A program made the translations under genes and the position numbers. Below are positions 9,057 through 17,865 of a stretch of DNA of 64,000 nucleotides, piece by piece. The stretch lies in NCBI RefSeq assembly GCF_023156585.1, contig NZ_JALNMI010000002.1, positions 352,479-416,478 of the forward strand. The letters run 5' to 3'. The notes beneath the pieces were generated by a model. It was not told the DNA's origin, searched no databases, and saw nothing but the letters and a program-made list of their open reading frames with translations. Numbering within the stretch: position 1 is the stretch's first letter; each line of letters opens with the position of its first letter. This stretch comes from Subsaxibacter sp. CAU 1640 (GTDB taxonomy: Bacteria; Bacteroidota; Bacteroidia; Flavobacteriales; Flavobacteriaceae).

Positions 9057-9935
9057 ATGGATTCAGAAACTGTCTCAAATATACTCCCTGAGCGTCAAGC
9101 AAAGCCCAAATGGTTGCGAGTAAAGCTTCCCACAGGAAAAAAATATACTGAATTAAGAGGTTTGGTAGACAAGTACAAACTAAATACTATTTGTACGTCG
9201 GGAAGCTGTCCTAATATGGGTGAATGTTGGGGAGAAGGTACTGCCACATTTATGATTTTAGGCAATGTTTGCACGCGTTCTTGCGGTTTTTGTGGCGTTA
9301 AAACTGGTCGTCCAGAAACTGTTGATTGGGATGAACCTGAAAAAGTAGCCCGTTCCATTCGTATTATGAACATAAAACATGCTGTTTTGACCAGTGTTGA
9401 TCGAGATGATTTGAAAGATATGGGAAGCATTATGTGGGCAGAAACGGTCAAGGCTGTGAGACGAATGAACCCACAAACAACCATGGAAACCTTGATTCCG
9501 GATTTCCAAGGGATTGAACAACATATCGATAGAATAATTGAAGTAGCTCCAGAAGTGGTTTCGCATAATATTGAAACTGTCAGAAGGCTAACACGAGAAG
9601 TACGAATTCAAGCCAAATATGATCGAAGTCTTGGAGTTTTGAAATATTTAAAGTCTCAAGGACAAAGACGTACAAAGTCGGGAATCATGCTTGGCCTCGG
9701 CGAAACTAGAGAAGAAGTGATTGAAACACTTTATGATTTAAAAGCCAATAGCGTAGATGTGGTGACCATAGGTCAATATTTGCAGCCTAGCAAAAAGCAT
9801 TTGCCTGTAAAACAATTCATCTTACCAGAACAGTTTGAAGAATATCAACAAATTGGTCTCGATTTAGGTTTTAGGCATGTTGAAAGCAGTGCGTTGGTAA
9901 GGTCCTCTTACAGAGCTCAAAAACACATCGATTGA
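9057..9935 (+). CDS. lipA: Lipoyl synthase
   Basis: Radical SAM enzyme that inserts two sulfurs into the octanoyl chain on lipoyl domains of 2-oxoacid dehydrogenases and the glycine cleavage H protein. At 292 residues it has both 4Fe-4S sites: the auxiliary cluster cysteines C46, C51 and C57 ([12 protein letters not shown]) and the SAM cluster C72, C76 and C79 (CTRSCGFC). The C-terminal ALVRSSYRA holds the serine that ligates the auxiliary cluster. The ATG at 9057 follows a -7 box at 9025, so the longer reading from 9030 is rejected. The stop codon overlaps the start of the next gene by one base. Confidence 0.97.
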   Translation: MDSETVSNILPERQAKPKWLRVKLPTGKKYTELRGLVDKYKLNTICTSGSCPNMGECWGEGTATFMILGNVCTRSCGFCGVKTGRPETVDWDEPEKVARSIRIMNIKHAVLTSVDRDDLKDMGSIMWAETVKAVRRMNPQTTMETLIPDFQGIEQHIDRIIEVAPEVVSHNIETVRRLTREVRIQAKYDRSLGVLKYLKSQGQRRTKSGIMLGLGETREEVIETLYDLKANSVDVVTIGQYLQPSKKHLPVKQFILPEQFEEYQQIGLDLGFRHVESSALVRSSYRAQKHID

Positions 9936-10951
9936 TGATAAGAGTCAGCATTAACGGATTTGGTCGAATTGGCAGACGTGTTTTTAGACTGATTCAAGAG
10001 CGAAATGATATAGAAGTTGTGGCCATTAATGACTTGGCTGATTCGAAAACTTTAAGCCATTTATTGAAATACGATAGCATTCATGGTATCTCCCAAAGCT
10101 CTATTTCATATGACGAACAGCATATTATTGTGGATGGGATAAAAATTCCGCTGTTGAATCACACACATCCGAAGGACATCAATTGGAAAACTTATAATGT
10201 GGATTTTGTAATTGAATCTTCAGGAAAATTCAAAACATCAAACGTTCTTCAGAATCATATTGTCAACGGAGCCAAGCAGGTTATTCTATCAGTTCCTCCC
10301 ATTGAAGATGAAATCAAAACGGTAGTAATTGGAGTTAATGACAACGTATTAAATGGTGATGAAACCATCATATCAAACGCTTCCTGCACTACAAATAATG
10401 CAGCCCCAATGATTGAAGTCATCAATCGTTTGTGCAAAATCAAACAGGCTTATATCACAACCATCCATTCTTATACAACAGATCAAAGTCTTCACGATCA
10501 ACCGCATAAAGACTTGAGACGTGCACGTGCTGCTGGACAATCAATAGTGCCTACAACAACAGGTGCAGCGAAAGCATTGACAAAAATTTTCCCAGAGCTT
10601 TCTGAAGTGATTGGTGGTTGCGGCATCAGAGTGCCCGTCGCCAACGGATCACTCACGGATATTACCTTTAATGTAGTTGACGATGTATCAATTTCAGACA
10701 TCAATTCAGCTTTTAAGAAAGCATCAGAAACTTACCTCAAAGGTATTTTAGAATACACTGAAGATCCCATTGTTTCTATTGATATTATAGGAAACAAAAA
10801 TTCTTGTATTTTCGATTCGCAAATGACTTCGGTGATTGGAAACATGGTAAAAATAGTAGGTTGGTATGATAATGAAACTGGCTATTCTAGTAGAATTTTA
10901 GATTTAATTTGCAATTTATCGGACAAAAAGAACTTTTTATCGAATAAATAA
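9935..10951 (+). CDS. gap: Glyceraldehyde-3-phosphate dehydrogenase, type I
   Basis: 338-residue NAD(P)-dependent dehydrogenase of glycolysis/gluconeogenesis. It has the Rossmann motif INGFGRIGRRVFR (6-18), the catalytic cysteine C151 in NASCTTN and the catalytic base H178 in TTIHSYTTDQ. The C-terminal WYDNETGYSSR is the usual NAD-site stretch. D33 in INDLAD follows beta-2, as in NAD-using enzymes. It diverges from the main glycolytic form: NASCTTNNAAP replaces NASCTTNCLAP, and SSGKF replaces the TGVF/STGVF loop. It may therefore be a second paralogue. The ATG overlaps the last base of lipA, so the two are probably one operon. Confidence 0.9.
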   Translation: MIRVSINGFGRIGRRVFRLIQERNDIEVVAINDLADSKTLSHLLKYDSIHGISQSSISYDEQHIIVDGIKIPLLNHTHPKDINWKTYNVDFVIESSGKFKTSNVLQNHIVNGAKQVILSVPPIEDEIKTVVIGVNDNVLNGDETIISNASCTTNNAAPMIEVINRLCKIKQAYITTIHSYTTDQSLHDQPHKDLRRARAAGQSIVPTTTGAAKALTKIFPELSEVIGGCGIRVPVANGSLTDITFNVVDDVSISDINSAFKKASETYLKGILEYTEDPIVSIDIIGNKNSCIFDSQMTSVIGNMVKIVGWYDNETGYSSRILDLICNLSDKKNFLSNK

Positions 10952-10952
10952 T

Positions 10953-10960
10953 TATATTTG
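10953..10960 (+). promoter_or_regulatory. -7 box for the hybrid histidine kinase
   Basis: TATATTTG, a perfect TAnnTTTG match, 20 bases before the ATG at 10981. It begins one base after the gap stop codon. Confidence 0.6.
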
Positions 10961-10980
10961 TTCATTAAAAGTTGTTTAAA

Positions 10981-13215
10981 ATGTCCCATATCAACTACTT
11001 TATAATTGTCCTCTTCATTGGGCTGACCTCTTTGGGCTTTTCACAAAATGCCCAAAATGAAGATATTGAGGTGCTTAAAATGCGCATTGAGAACTACATA
11101 TCTCACTCTGAACTCGAAACCGAACGTGGTGATTATTATAGCGCCAATGATAATTTGGCTAAAGCTTTAATTCTTGCGGAGCAAATTCAAGACAAAAAAA
11201 GTCAAGGTATTCTTCATACTAAAATAGCCAAACTTCAATATACTGTAGAAGAGCCTGAAAAGGCATTTATTTCTTTAACAAAGGCAGCCGAAATACAAAG
11301 AGAGATAAGTGACTATCCAAACCTGGCAATTACCTACAACGTGCGTGGTATCTTGCATGCAAGCAAAAAAGAATATCAAAATGCTTTAGACTATTTTAAT
11401 TCTGCCAAAACAAAATTCGAAGAAGAGGATTTAGAGGCAAATATTTCCGACATTACCCTAAATGAAGCCAAAGTATATATTCAAATGGGCGAATATCAAA
11501 CCGCAAAATCCTTGTTGGAAAAATCAATTATTCTTGCTAAAAAATACAATCAAAATAAGGTATTGAGCAGTGCTTTGATTTATAGCGGAAAGGTATCAAG
11601 TCTCATGGGTAACGATGAAGTTGGTTTGTCTATGGCAAATGAGGGTATGCAAATAGCCAAGAACAATAACATCATCGAGAACATTAACGACAGCTATTCT
11701 ACGTTGAGTGAAATATATGAGAATACTAAAAACTATAAGCTGGCCAATGATTACCTGAAAAAGCATATTCATCTTTCTGATTCTATTTTGGATATCAAGC
11801 GTGAAAATTTATCCCCAGAAAATAAGATTCAGTTTATCAATGACTACCACGAAGCTGAAAAAAAGCAGATGGAAGTGAAGCTTGAAGAAGCAGACGCTTC
11901 AAATAATTTGACTCGTATCACAACCATTTTGAGTATTGCGCTTATTACTATTTTATCATTGCTGACATTATCATTATACAAAAACAATAATATTAGACTG
12001 AAAACCAACAACATGCTTCACAAAAAGCATGATGAATTGGTTGTTGCGAAGGAAAAGGCCGAACTCGCGTCAAAGACCAAGGCCAATTTCCTTTCAACTG
12101 TGACTCACGAGTTAAGAACGCCACTGTATGCAGTGACTGGTTTGACCAATATGCTGTTGGACGAGAACCCAAAACCAGAACAGGTTCAGCATTTGAAATC
12201 TTTAAAATTTTCCGGTGATTATTTGTTGACCTTCATCAATGACATCTTACAGATCAACAAGATTGAAGCCAATAAAGTTGAATTGGATCCAGAACTATTC
12301 AACTTAAAGAAAAAAGTTGAAAATGTCGTTTCAGCACTCAATAATTCTGCGTTGGACAATAATGTCAAAATGCATTACGAATATGAAGACGGGTTGCCTT
12401 CAAACTTTGTTGCAGACCAATTGAAGATATCTCAAATATTGATAAACTTGATCGGTAATGCCATTAAGTTTACAAAAGATGGTGACATTTGGGTAAGGGT
12501 TTACAAAATAAACCAAGTTCACGATATTTATACGCTTCGATTTGAGATTGAAGATAATGGTATAGGTATCACCAAGGAAAAACAAGAACATATGTTCGAA
12601 AGTTTTTCTCAAGGTTCTATACAAATCAACAGAAAATACGGAGGTACAGGACTTGGACTTTCCATCGTAAAAGGACTTATAGAGATTTTAAAGGGTAAAA
12701 TTTATCTAAAGAGTGAACTCGGTAAAGGCACTACATTCTTCTTTGAGATACCTCTTACCTATTCATCAGAAACTGTAGCAGTAGAAGAAAAACCTAAACA
12801 TTATAAAAACATCGAGGCAGTGGAATTAAGTAATATCAAAATTTTGGTTGTGGAAGACAACAAAATCAATCAAATGATTACTAAAAAGATTCTGAACAAA
12901 ATGGATCTTTATTGTGATGTTGTCGACAATGGTGAAGAAGCTGTTGAACGTGTAAAACAAGAGCGTTACGATGTTGTACTGATGGATATTCATATGCCAG
13001 GCATCAGCGGACTGGAAGCTACTAAAATCATTCGAACTTTTGATAAGGAGTTGACTATTTTCGCGCTGACTGCTGTAACCATCGACGATAAGATGCACGA
13101 ATTTGAAGAAGCTGGCTTTGATGATATCATATCGAAACCATTCAAGCAAGAGGATTTTGAAAGAAAGCTATTTTCTGCTTTGAGAGCTAATGAAAATACG
13201 ACGCCTTCGGTTTAA
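10981..13215 (+). CDS. Hybrid sensor histidine kinase with TPR sensor region
   Basis: 744-residue two-component protein. A signal peptide (about 1-22) leads into a periplasmic region of five or six tetratricopeptide repeats (about 30-285). A short coiled coil and one membrane helix (about 312-333) follow, then a cytoplasmic coiled coil. The kinase part has a HisKA domain with H376 in THELRTPL, and an ATPase domain with the N-box NLIGNAIKF, the G1 box EDNGIGI and the G2 box GGTGLGLSI. A C-terminal receiver domain has phospho-acceptor D669 in VVLMDIHMP and K719 in SKPF. No separate DNA-binding regulator is adjacent, so the output is unknown. The ATG at 10981 is chosen over a TTG nine bases earlier. 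Confidence 0.93.
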   Translation: MSHINYFIIVLFIGLTSLGFSQNAQNEDIEVLKMRIENYISHSELETERGDYYSANDNLAKALILAEQIQDKKSQGILHTKIAKLQYTVEEPEKAFISLTKAAEIQREISDYPNLAITYNVRGILHASKKEYQNALDYFNSAKTKFEEEDLEANISDITLNEAKVYIQMGEYQTAKSLLEKSIILAKKYNQNKVLSSALIYSGKVSSLMGNDEVGLSMANEGMQIAKNNNIIENINDSYSTLSEIYENTKNYKLANDYLKKHIHLSDSILDIKRENLSPENKIQFINDYHEAEKKQMEVKLEEADASNNLTRITTILSIALITILSLLTLSLYKNNNIRLKTNNMLHKKHDELVVAKEKAELASKTKANFLSTVTHELRTPLYAVTGLTNMLLDENPKPEQVQHLKSLKFSGDYLLTFINDILQINKIEANKVELDPELFNLKKKVENVVSALNNSALDNNVKMHYEYEDGLPSNFVADQLKISQILINLIGNAIKFTKDGDIWVRVYKINQVHDIYTLRFEIEDNGIGITKEKQEHMFESFSQGSIQINRKYGGTGLGLSIVKGLIEILKGKIYLKSELGKGTTFFFEIPLTYSSETVAVEEKPKHYKNIEAVELSNIKILVVEDNKINQMITKKILNKMDLYCDVVDNGEEAVERVKQERYDVVLMDIHMPGISGLEATKIIRTFDKELTIFALTAVTIDDKMHEFEEAGFDDIISKPFKQEDFERKLFSALRANENTTPSV

Positions 13216-14213
13216 ATTTTACTCTTAATAATTTTGGCGAAAACTTCTGGTCTATCAATTGTCAATTCAATCGGTAGAAAAAACAGTTGATTTTTGTCTT
13301 CAAAATTTGGAGATAGACGAACAAAATCTTTTTCAGTCGTAAGGATGAATTTTTTCGATTTTAAATCTTCAATTTCTTTTGATGTGAAATTATGATGGTC
13401 ATCATAATTCAGATGCTCAAAGCTCAAATTTTTCGACTTTAAGAAATCAACCAGTGGTTGGGCGTTGGCAATTCCTGTTACAAGTGTAAACTCCTTTTGA
13501 GCAAGAAATGCTAGACTATTTTCTTCAGCATTATTCTTGATCTTATCTGAATAAGCAATACTACTGAAAAACACTTCTTGGTAATTTCTAGGCTTTAAAG
13601 ATTTAATTATTTTCAATTTATCACCTTCCGATAGCGAATCAGGACATTTGGTGACCACAATAAAATCTGCGCGCTTTGCACCACTTCGAGGTTCTCTCAA
13701 ATCTCCTGTAGGAAGCACTATATCTTCACTGTAAAGGTTGTGATAGGCTGTCAACAAAATATTGAAAGTAGCTTTTACTTTTCGATGTTGGTAAGCATCA
13801 TCCAATAAAATGATGTCAGGCTGCTCGTCTAGCTGCAATAGTCTTGAAATTCCATTACGCCTGTCTTCATCAACGCTCACAACAATCTCCTTGAATTTAT
13901 TGTAAAACTGAAAAGGCTCGTCCCCTAAAGTTGAAGCATTTGAAGATTCATCGGCCAGCATAAATCCTTTGGTTGAACGCTTATAACCTCTGCTTAAAGT
14001 TGCCAATTGAAAATCAGCCTTCAATAACCGAATCAAATATTCAATCATTGGCGTTTTTCCTGTTCCTCCAACACTCAAATTTCCAACACATATGGTTGCT
14101 ACCTTAAATTCGGTCGATTTAAATATGCCGTAATCATAAAATTTATTGCGAATCCACGTCACCAAGAAATATATGGGAACTATAGGAAAAAGGATGTATC
14201 TCAATATTTTCAC
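13212..14213 (-). CDS. lpxK: Tetraacyldisaccharide 4'-kinase
   Basis: Inner-membrane kinase that phosphorylates the 4' position of the lipid A disaccharide. 333 residues starting at a GTG (14213). The start is a hydrophobic anchor (VKILRYILFPIVPIYFLVTW) and is followed by the P-loop CVGNLSVGGTGKTPM. The conserved LLDDAYQHR motif lies further on. The frame is open to 14291, but the extra 26 residues would run across the promoter of the divergent Nif3-like gene and are unlike the family. Its 3' end overlaps the stop of the histidine kinase gene by four bases, in convergent orientation. Confidence 0.95.
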   Translation of the reverse strand: MKILRYILFPIVPIYFLVTWIRNKFYDYGIFKSTEFKVATICVGNLSVGGTGKTPMIEYLIRLLKADFQLATLSRGYKRSTKGFMLADESSNASTLGDEPFQFYNKFKEIVVSVDEDRRNGISRLLQLDEQPDIILLDDAYQHRKVKATFNILLTAYHNLYSEDIVLPTGDLREPRSGAKRADFIVVTKCPDSLSEGDKLKIIKSLKPRNYQEVFFSSIAYSDKIKNNAEENSLAFLAQKEFTLVTGIANAQPLVDFLKSKNLSFEHLNYDDHHNFTSKEIEDLKSKKFILTTEKDFVRLSPNFEDKNQLFFLPIELTIDRPEVFAKIIKSKI

Positions 14214-14234
14214 AATAACGAAAATATAATATTT

Positions 14235-14242
14235 TATCTTTG
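14235..14242 (+). promoter_or_regulatory. -7 box for the Nif3-like gene
   Basis: TATCTTTG, a perfect TAnnTTTG match, 27 bases before the ATG at 14269 in the 55-base gap between lpxK (minus) and the Nif3-like gene. It rules out the earlier GTG at 14242 as the start. Confidence 0.7.
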
Positions 14243-14268
14243 TGATGAACCTAAAAATCAAAAATAAT

Positions 14269-15363
14269 ATGATTATCCAAGATGTTATCAATCACCTAGA
14301 AAAATTGGCGCCTTTGCATTATGCGGAAGATTTTGATAACGTCGGATTGTTGGTAGGAAATAAAAATGATGGAGTAAAAGGGGTTTTGGTAACGCTCGAC
14401 ACATTGGAAAGTGTGGTGGATGAAGCCATCGAAAACAACTGTAATTTGATTGTCAGTTTTCATCCGATAATTTTCAAGGGTTTGAAAAAAATCAATGGCA
14501 ATTCTTATGTTGAAAGAGTTGTCATCAAAGCCATTCAAAACAACATTGCCATTTTTGCGATCCATACGGCTTTGGATAATTGTTTACAAGGTGTCAATGA
14601 CATCATCTGTAATAAACTGGGCCTTTCAAACAAAAAAATTCTGTTGCCAAAACAAGGCACCATAAAAATGCTGACCACTTATGTTCCAACAGAAAATGCT
14701 GCATCATTACGACAGGCACTTTTTCAAACTGGAGCTGGTTCTATTGGCAATTATGAAAATTGCAGTTTCAACACCGAAGGAACAGGAACTTATCAAGGCA
14801 ACGACAATTCAAATCCTACAAAAGGTAACAGAGGTGAGTTGCACGAAGAAAAAGAAACCAAAATAACGGTCACGTTTCAGAAACATTTAGAATCAAAAGT
14901 CCTGAATGCTTTATTCAATAACCATCCTTACGAAGAAGTGGCTTTTGAGGTCACAACTTTAGATAATTACAATCAAACCATAGGTATGGGAATGATTGGC
15001 GAACTCGAAAAAGAGCTACCGATTCACGATTTTCTGACGTTTTTAAAACAAAAAATGAATGTTTCCGTTATTAGACATTCAGAAATCATTAAAAAATCTG
15101 TAAAGAGAATTGCTGTTTTGGGAGGTTCAGGAAGTTTCGCAATTCCTGCCTCAAAGTCAGCAAATGCAGATGTTTTAATCACTTCAGACCTAAAGTATCA
15201 CGATTTTTTTTCGGCAGAAGGGCAAATAATTTTGGCAGATATTGGACATTATGAAAGCGAACAGTTCACAAAAAACTTTTTAGCTGATTATCTATCAGAA
15301 AAATTTACTAATTTTGCAGTCGTTTTATCAATGACGAATACCAATCCTGTAAAGTATTTATAA
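14269..15363 (+). CDS. Nif3-like dinuclear metal centre protein
   Basis: 364-residue member of the NIF3/YbgI family, hexameric proteins with a paired metal site of unsettled function (GTP cyclohydrolase I type 2-like). The N-terminal half has FDNVGLLVG, SFHPIIFKGLKKI and AIHTALDN, which supply metal ligands (the His of FHP, and His and Asp of HTALDN). The C-terminal half ends with VLITSDLKYHD and DIGHYESE, the second ligand set. The middle segment (about 125-230, including HPYEEVAFEV) is the extra domain found in long bacterial members. The adjacent coiled-coil DUF164 gene 3 bases downstream is a common flavobacterial partner. Confidence 0.92.
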   Translation: MIIQDVINHLEKLAPLHYAEDFDNVGLLVGNKNDGVKGVLVTLDTLESVVDEAIENNCNLIVSFHPIIFKGLKKINGNSYVERVVIKAIQNNIAIFAIHTALDNCLQGVNDIICNKLGLSNKKILLPKQGTIKMLTTYVPTENAASLRQALFQTGAGSIGNYENCSFNTEGTGTYQGNDNSNPTKGNRGELHEEKETKITVTFQKHLESKVLNALFNNHPYEEVAFEVTTLDNYNQTIGMGMIGELEKELPIHDFLTFLKQKMNVSVIRHSEIIKKSVKRIAVLGGSGSFAIPASKSANADVLITSDLKYHDFFSAEGQIILADIGHYESEQFTKNFLADYLSEKFTNFAVVLSMTNTNPVKYL

Positions 15364-15366
15364 AAT

Positions 15367-16149
15367 ATGGCAAAAAAAGCTGAACTAACTGTAGAAGAAC
15401 GATTGAGAGCATTGTATGATTTACAATTGATAGACTCACGTGTGGATGAAATCAGAAACATCAGAGGAGAACTTCCACTTGAAGTTAGAGACCTTGAAGA
15501 TGAAGTTGAAGGCTTAAACACTAGAATTGAAAAATTGAATTCTACTTTGGAATTGATTGATAATGATATCAAAGCAAAAAAGAATTTGATCGAAGAAGCT
15601 AGAGCTCTTATAAAGAAATATTCTGAACAGCAAAAGAACGTTAGAAACAATAGAGAATTCAACTCTATCACTAAAGAAATTGAATTCCAGGAATTGGAAA
15701 TTCAATTGGCCGAAAAGCATATCAAAGAATTTAAAGTTCAAATCGAACAGAAAAAAGAGGTGATTTCTGAAACCAAAGAACGTTTGAAAGATCGTCAAAG
15801 TCATTTGAAACACAAAAAAGGTGAGCTAAACGCCATTTTGGGTGAAACTGAAAAAGAAGAAAACGCCTTAATTGAAAAATCAAAAGAATATCAAGAGCAA
15901 ATTGATGAGCGCTTGGTTTCTGCATACCAAAGAATCCGTAAGAATGTAAAAAATGGATTGGCAGTTGTTGCTATCGAAAGAGGTGCTTCTGGAGGTTCAT
16001 TCTTCACCATTCCACCACAAATGCAAGTTGAGATTGCTTCTCGCAAAAAAGTGATCACTGATGAGCATAGTGGACGTATTTTGGTAGATGCACAATTGGC
16101 TGAAGAAGAAAAAGCCAAAATGGAAAAATTGTTTGCAAAATTAAGCTAA
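15367..16149 (+). CDS. Coiled-coil protein of the DUF164 zinc-ribbon family, cysteines lost
   Basis: 260 residues, almost entirely a long antiparallel coiled coil (about 25-180, rich in E, K, I and L heptads, with the family's KKYSEQQKNVRNNREFNSITKEIEFQ turn). A short C-terminal domain (about 195-245) follows. In most members that domain is a C4 zinc ribbon. Here the equivalent stretch reads ASGGSFFTIPPQMQ and ITDEHSGRILV, with no cysteine in the whole protein, so it cannot bind zinc in the usual way. It lies 3 bases after the Nif3-like gene, so the two are co-transcribed. Function is unknown; a scaffold role with Nif3 is an inference from gene order only. Confidence 0.85.
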   Translation: MAKKAELTVEERLRALYDLQLIDSRVDEIRNIRGELPLEVRDLEDEVEGLNTRIEKLNSTLELIDNDIKAKKNLIEEARALIKKYSEQQKNVRNNREFNSITKEIEFQELEIQLAEKHIKEFKVQIEQKKEVISETKERLKDRQSHLKHKKGELNAILGETEKEENALIEKSKEYQEQIDERLVSAYQRIRKNVKNGLAVVAIERGASGGSFFTIPPQMQVEIASRKKVITDEHSGRILVDAQLAEEEKAKMEKLFAKLS

Positions 16150-16170
16150 TAACAAACCAGTATATAGTTG

Positions 16171-16206
16171 AAAAGCCCTTGTGAAATTTTGCAAGGGCTT
16201 TTTTTT
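16171..16206 (+). terminator. Terminator after the DUF164 gene
   Basis: AAAAGCCCTTG pairs with CAAGGGCTTTT around a short loop, followed by a run of T. Strong intrinsic terminator. Confidence 0.92.
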
Positions 16207-16272
16207 AAGTAAACTTTCACAAAATTATTTTAAGGACATTTCAATTGTTTCGACTATAAAGAAAAACTTTTT

Positions 16273-16923
16273 ATGACACGTATATTATTATCGCTATCGC
16301 TTGTATTTCTTTTTAATTGCCAAAATCAAGCCCAGAACCATACAAAACAGCAAGAAATCATCAACGCAAAACCTGTGGAAGTCCCATTAGAAAACGGAAA
16401 GGCCAGAGCGTATTTTGCGAGTGGATGTTTTTGGTGCGTGGAGGCCATTTATGAACACGTTAAAGGCGTAAAAGATGTGATTAGTGGCTATTCAGGCGGT
16501 CATACAAAAAATCCAAGTTATGAATCGAGCAATACAGGAAAAACAGGCCACGCTGAAGCTGTTGAAGTAATTTACGACCCTAAAGTGGTGAGCTTTTCAA
16601 CCTTGGTAGATGTGTATTTTGGTACTCAAAATCCAACTCAAGTTAATGGACAAGGTAATGACATTGGTTCGCAATATCGCTCCATTATATTCTATCAAAA
16701 TGATGAACAAAAACAGATTATTCTAAAGAAGAAGGATGCTCTTGCAAAAAAACTTGATAAGAAAGTTGCCGCAGAAGTCTATCCGTTTCAAAAGTTTTGG
16801 GTTGCTGAAGATTATCATCAGAACTATGAACGTTTACACCCAAATGACCCTTACATCAAAAATGTATCTGTGCCGAGATTAAATCGGTTTAAGGCAAAGT
16901 TCCCTGAATTGGTTAAAGATTAA
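16273..16923 (+). CDS. msrA: Peptide methionine sulfoxide reductase A, lipoprotein form
   Basis: Reduces the S-epimer of methionine sulfoxide in proteins. 216 residues. The first 16 look like a lipoprotein signal with a lipobox (LVFLFNC), so the enzyme is probably anchored outside the inner membrane rather than cytosolic. The catalytic core begins at about 46 with ASGCFWCVEAIYEHVKGV (catalytic C52). It continues through SGYSGG, GHAEAVEV, FFGTQNPTQ-like VYFGTQNPTQVNGQGNDIGSQYRS, and EDYHQNY. No MsrB domain is fused. The gene stands alone and ends at an unusual perfect inverted repeat. Confidence 0.95.
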   Translation: MTRILLSLSLVFLFNCQNQAQNHTKQQEIINAKPVEVPLENGKARAYFASGCFWCVEAIYEHVKGVKDVISGYSGGHTKNPSYESSNTGKTGHAEAVEVIYDPKVVSFSTLVDVYFGTQNPTQVNGQGNDIGSQYRSIIFYQNDEQKQIILKKKDALAKKLDKKVAAEVYPFQKFWVAEDYHQNYERLHPNDPYIKNVSVPRLNRFKAKFPELVKD

Positions 16924-16955
16924 TTTGTCCAGGATAACAAACGCCATAAATTCTC

Positions 16956-16988
16956 AAACCTGACAGGTTTCGGAAACCTGTCAGGTTT
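16956..16988. repeat. Perfect 16-bp inverted repeat, nested palindrome, probable bidirectional terminator
   Basis: The left arm AAACCTGACAGGTTTC and its exact reverse complement are separated by one G. Each arm also contains its own palindrome, AACCTG-A-CAGGTT, so the site can form either one long hairpin or two small ones. It lies between convergent msrA and a methyltransferase gene, with a T-run on the plus strand. Similar AACCTGACAGGTT repeats are, from memory, frequent in Flavobacteriaceae intergenic DNA; the copy number here cannot be tested. Confidence 0.85.
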
Positions 16989-16990
16989 TT

Positions 16991-17794
16991 TTATGTCTTT
17001 TTTGTAGCCTTTAAAGTAAATATCAAAGGATACAATTTTTCTTTCATCACATACATTCCAGAATCGGTCTGAACCAAATTTGGCAATACATCATACGGAC
17101 TTTCATAATATTCCCTTAAATATTCAATGTGCAACCCTGCCTCGGTTAAGCAAGTCACAACCTCACCAAGTCCGTGATTCCATCCGTATTCTCGACTTAC
17201 CATCTTTGACGCTTTGTCTGCATATGTTCCTTCATATTCAACATAGATGGCTTCCTTCTGCATATAACCATATTTCATTTCGCTACTTCCATTGTCATAA
17301 TCAAACATCCAAACAATCGGATGAAATTCGGCCATAAAGAAAGTACCTCCCTTTTTTAATCTTTCAGAGATAACTTTAGCCCAAGGTTTCAAATCTGGCA
17401 ACCAACCTATGACACCATAACTGGTAAAAACAATATCAAAACTATCTTTGATATATTTTGAAGTATCCAAAACGTTGCAACAGAAAAAATCGGCATCCAA
17501 ACCCAATTCTTCATTTAGCTTTTGCGCCAATTTAATACCTTCATCACTTAAATCGACACCTACGCACTTCGCTCCCATCCTACTGAAGCTTAAAGTGTCC
17601 TGTCCAAAATGACATTGTAAGTGAAGTAACGATTTTCCATTAACATCTTCCAAAGCTTTTAATTCATAGGGCATCAAGGAAGATTTGCCTTCTTTAAAAG
17701 CTTTCAAATCATACATATCACTTTCAGAGTGAATTTTTACTTTTTCATTCCAAGTGACTTTATTTATTCGGAAGTAATCATTAGCATCTCCCAT
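16991..17794 (-). CDS. Class I SAM-dependent methyltransferase
   Basis: 267-residue Rossmann-fold methyltransferase. The SAM motif I region reads GKSLLHLQCHFGQDTL, an LLHLQCHFG variant seen in a distinct subgroup. GAKCVGVDLSDEGIKLA forms motif II, and SFDIVFTSYGVIGWLPDL the motif IV region. The substrate is unknown and no neighbour suggests a pathway. The start MGDANDYFRINKVTWNEK at 17794 is the family's typical opening. It converges on msrA and is divergent from a lipoprotein gene. Confidence 0.85.
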   Translation of the reverse strand: MGDANDYFRINKVTWNEKVKIHSESDMYDLKAFKEGKSSLMPYELKALEDVNGKSLLHLQCHFGQDTLSFSRMGAKCVGVDLSDEGIKLAQKLNEELGLDADFFCCNVLDTSKYIKDSFDIVFTSYGVIGWLPDLKPWAKVISERLKKGGTFFMAEFHPIVWMFDYDNGSSEMKYGYMQKEAIYVEYEGTYADKASKMVSREYGWNHGLGEVVTCLTEAGLHIEYLREYYESPYDVLPNLVQTDSGMYVMKEKLYPLIFTLKATKKT

Positions 17795-17845
17795 TTTAAA
17801 CCAATTTATACCTCTAATTTACATCAAGTTGGGCAGATAAATTTA

Positions 17846-17853
17846 TACATTTG
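17846..17853 (+). promoter_or_regulatory. -7 box for the lipoprotein gene at 17866
   Basis: TACATTTG, a perfect TAnnTTTG match, ends 12 bases before the ATG at 17866. It overlaps an upstream in-frame TTG (17851), which therefore cannot be the start if the box is used. The implied mRNA leader is only a few bases. Confidence 0.6.
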
Positions 17854-17865
17854 AAAAAAAATAGT

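Noticed and set aside
15514-15813. Minus-strand Phe-rich frame inside the DUF164 gene
   Set aside because: Antisense of coiled-coil Lys/Glu codons gives Phe-rich nonsense; no start context or homology.
16956-16988. Recombination (lox/dif-like) or phage attachment site
   Set aside because: No integrase, no direct-repeat partner and no gene disruption nearby; the position between convergent genes fits a terminator or dispersed repeat better.
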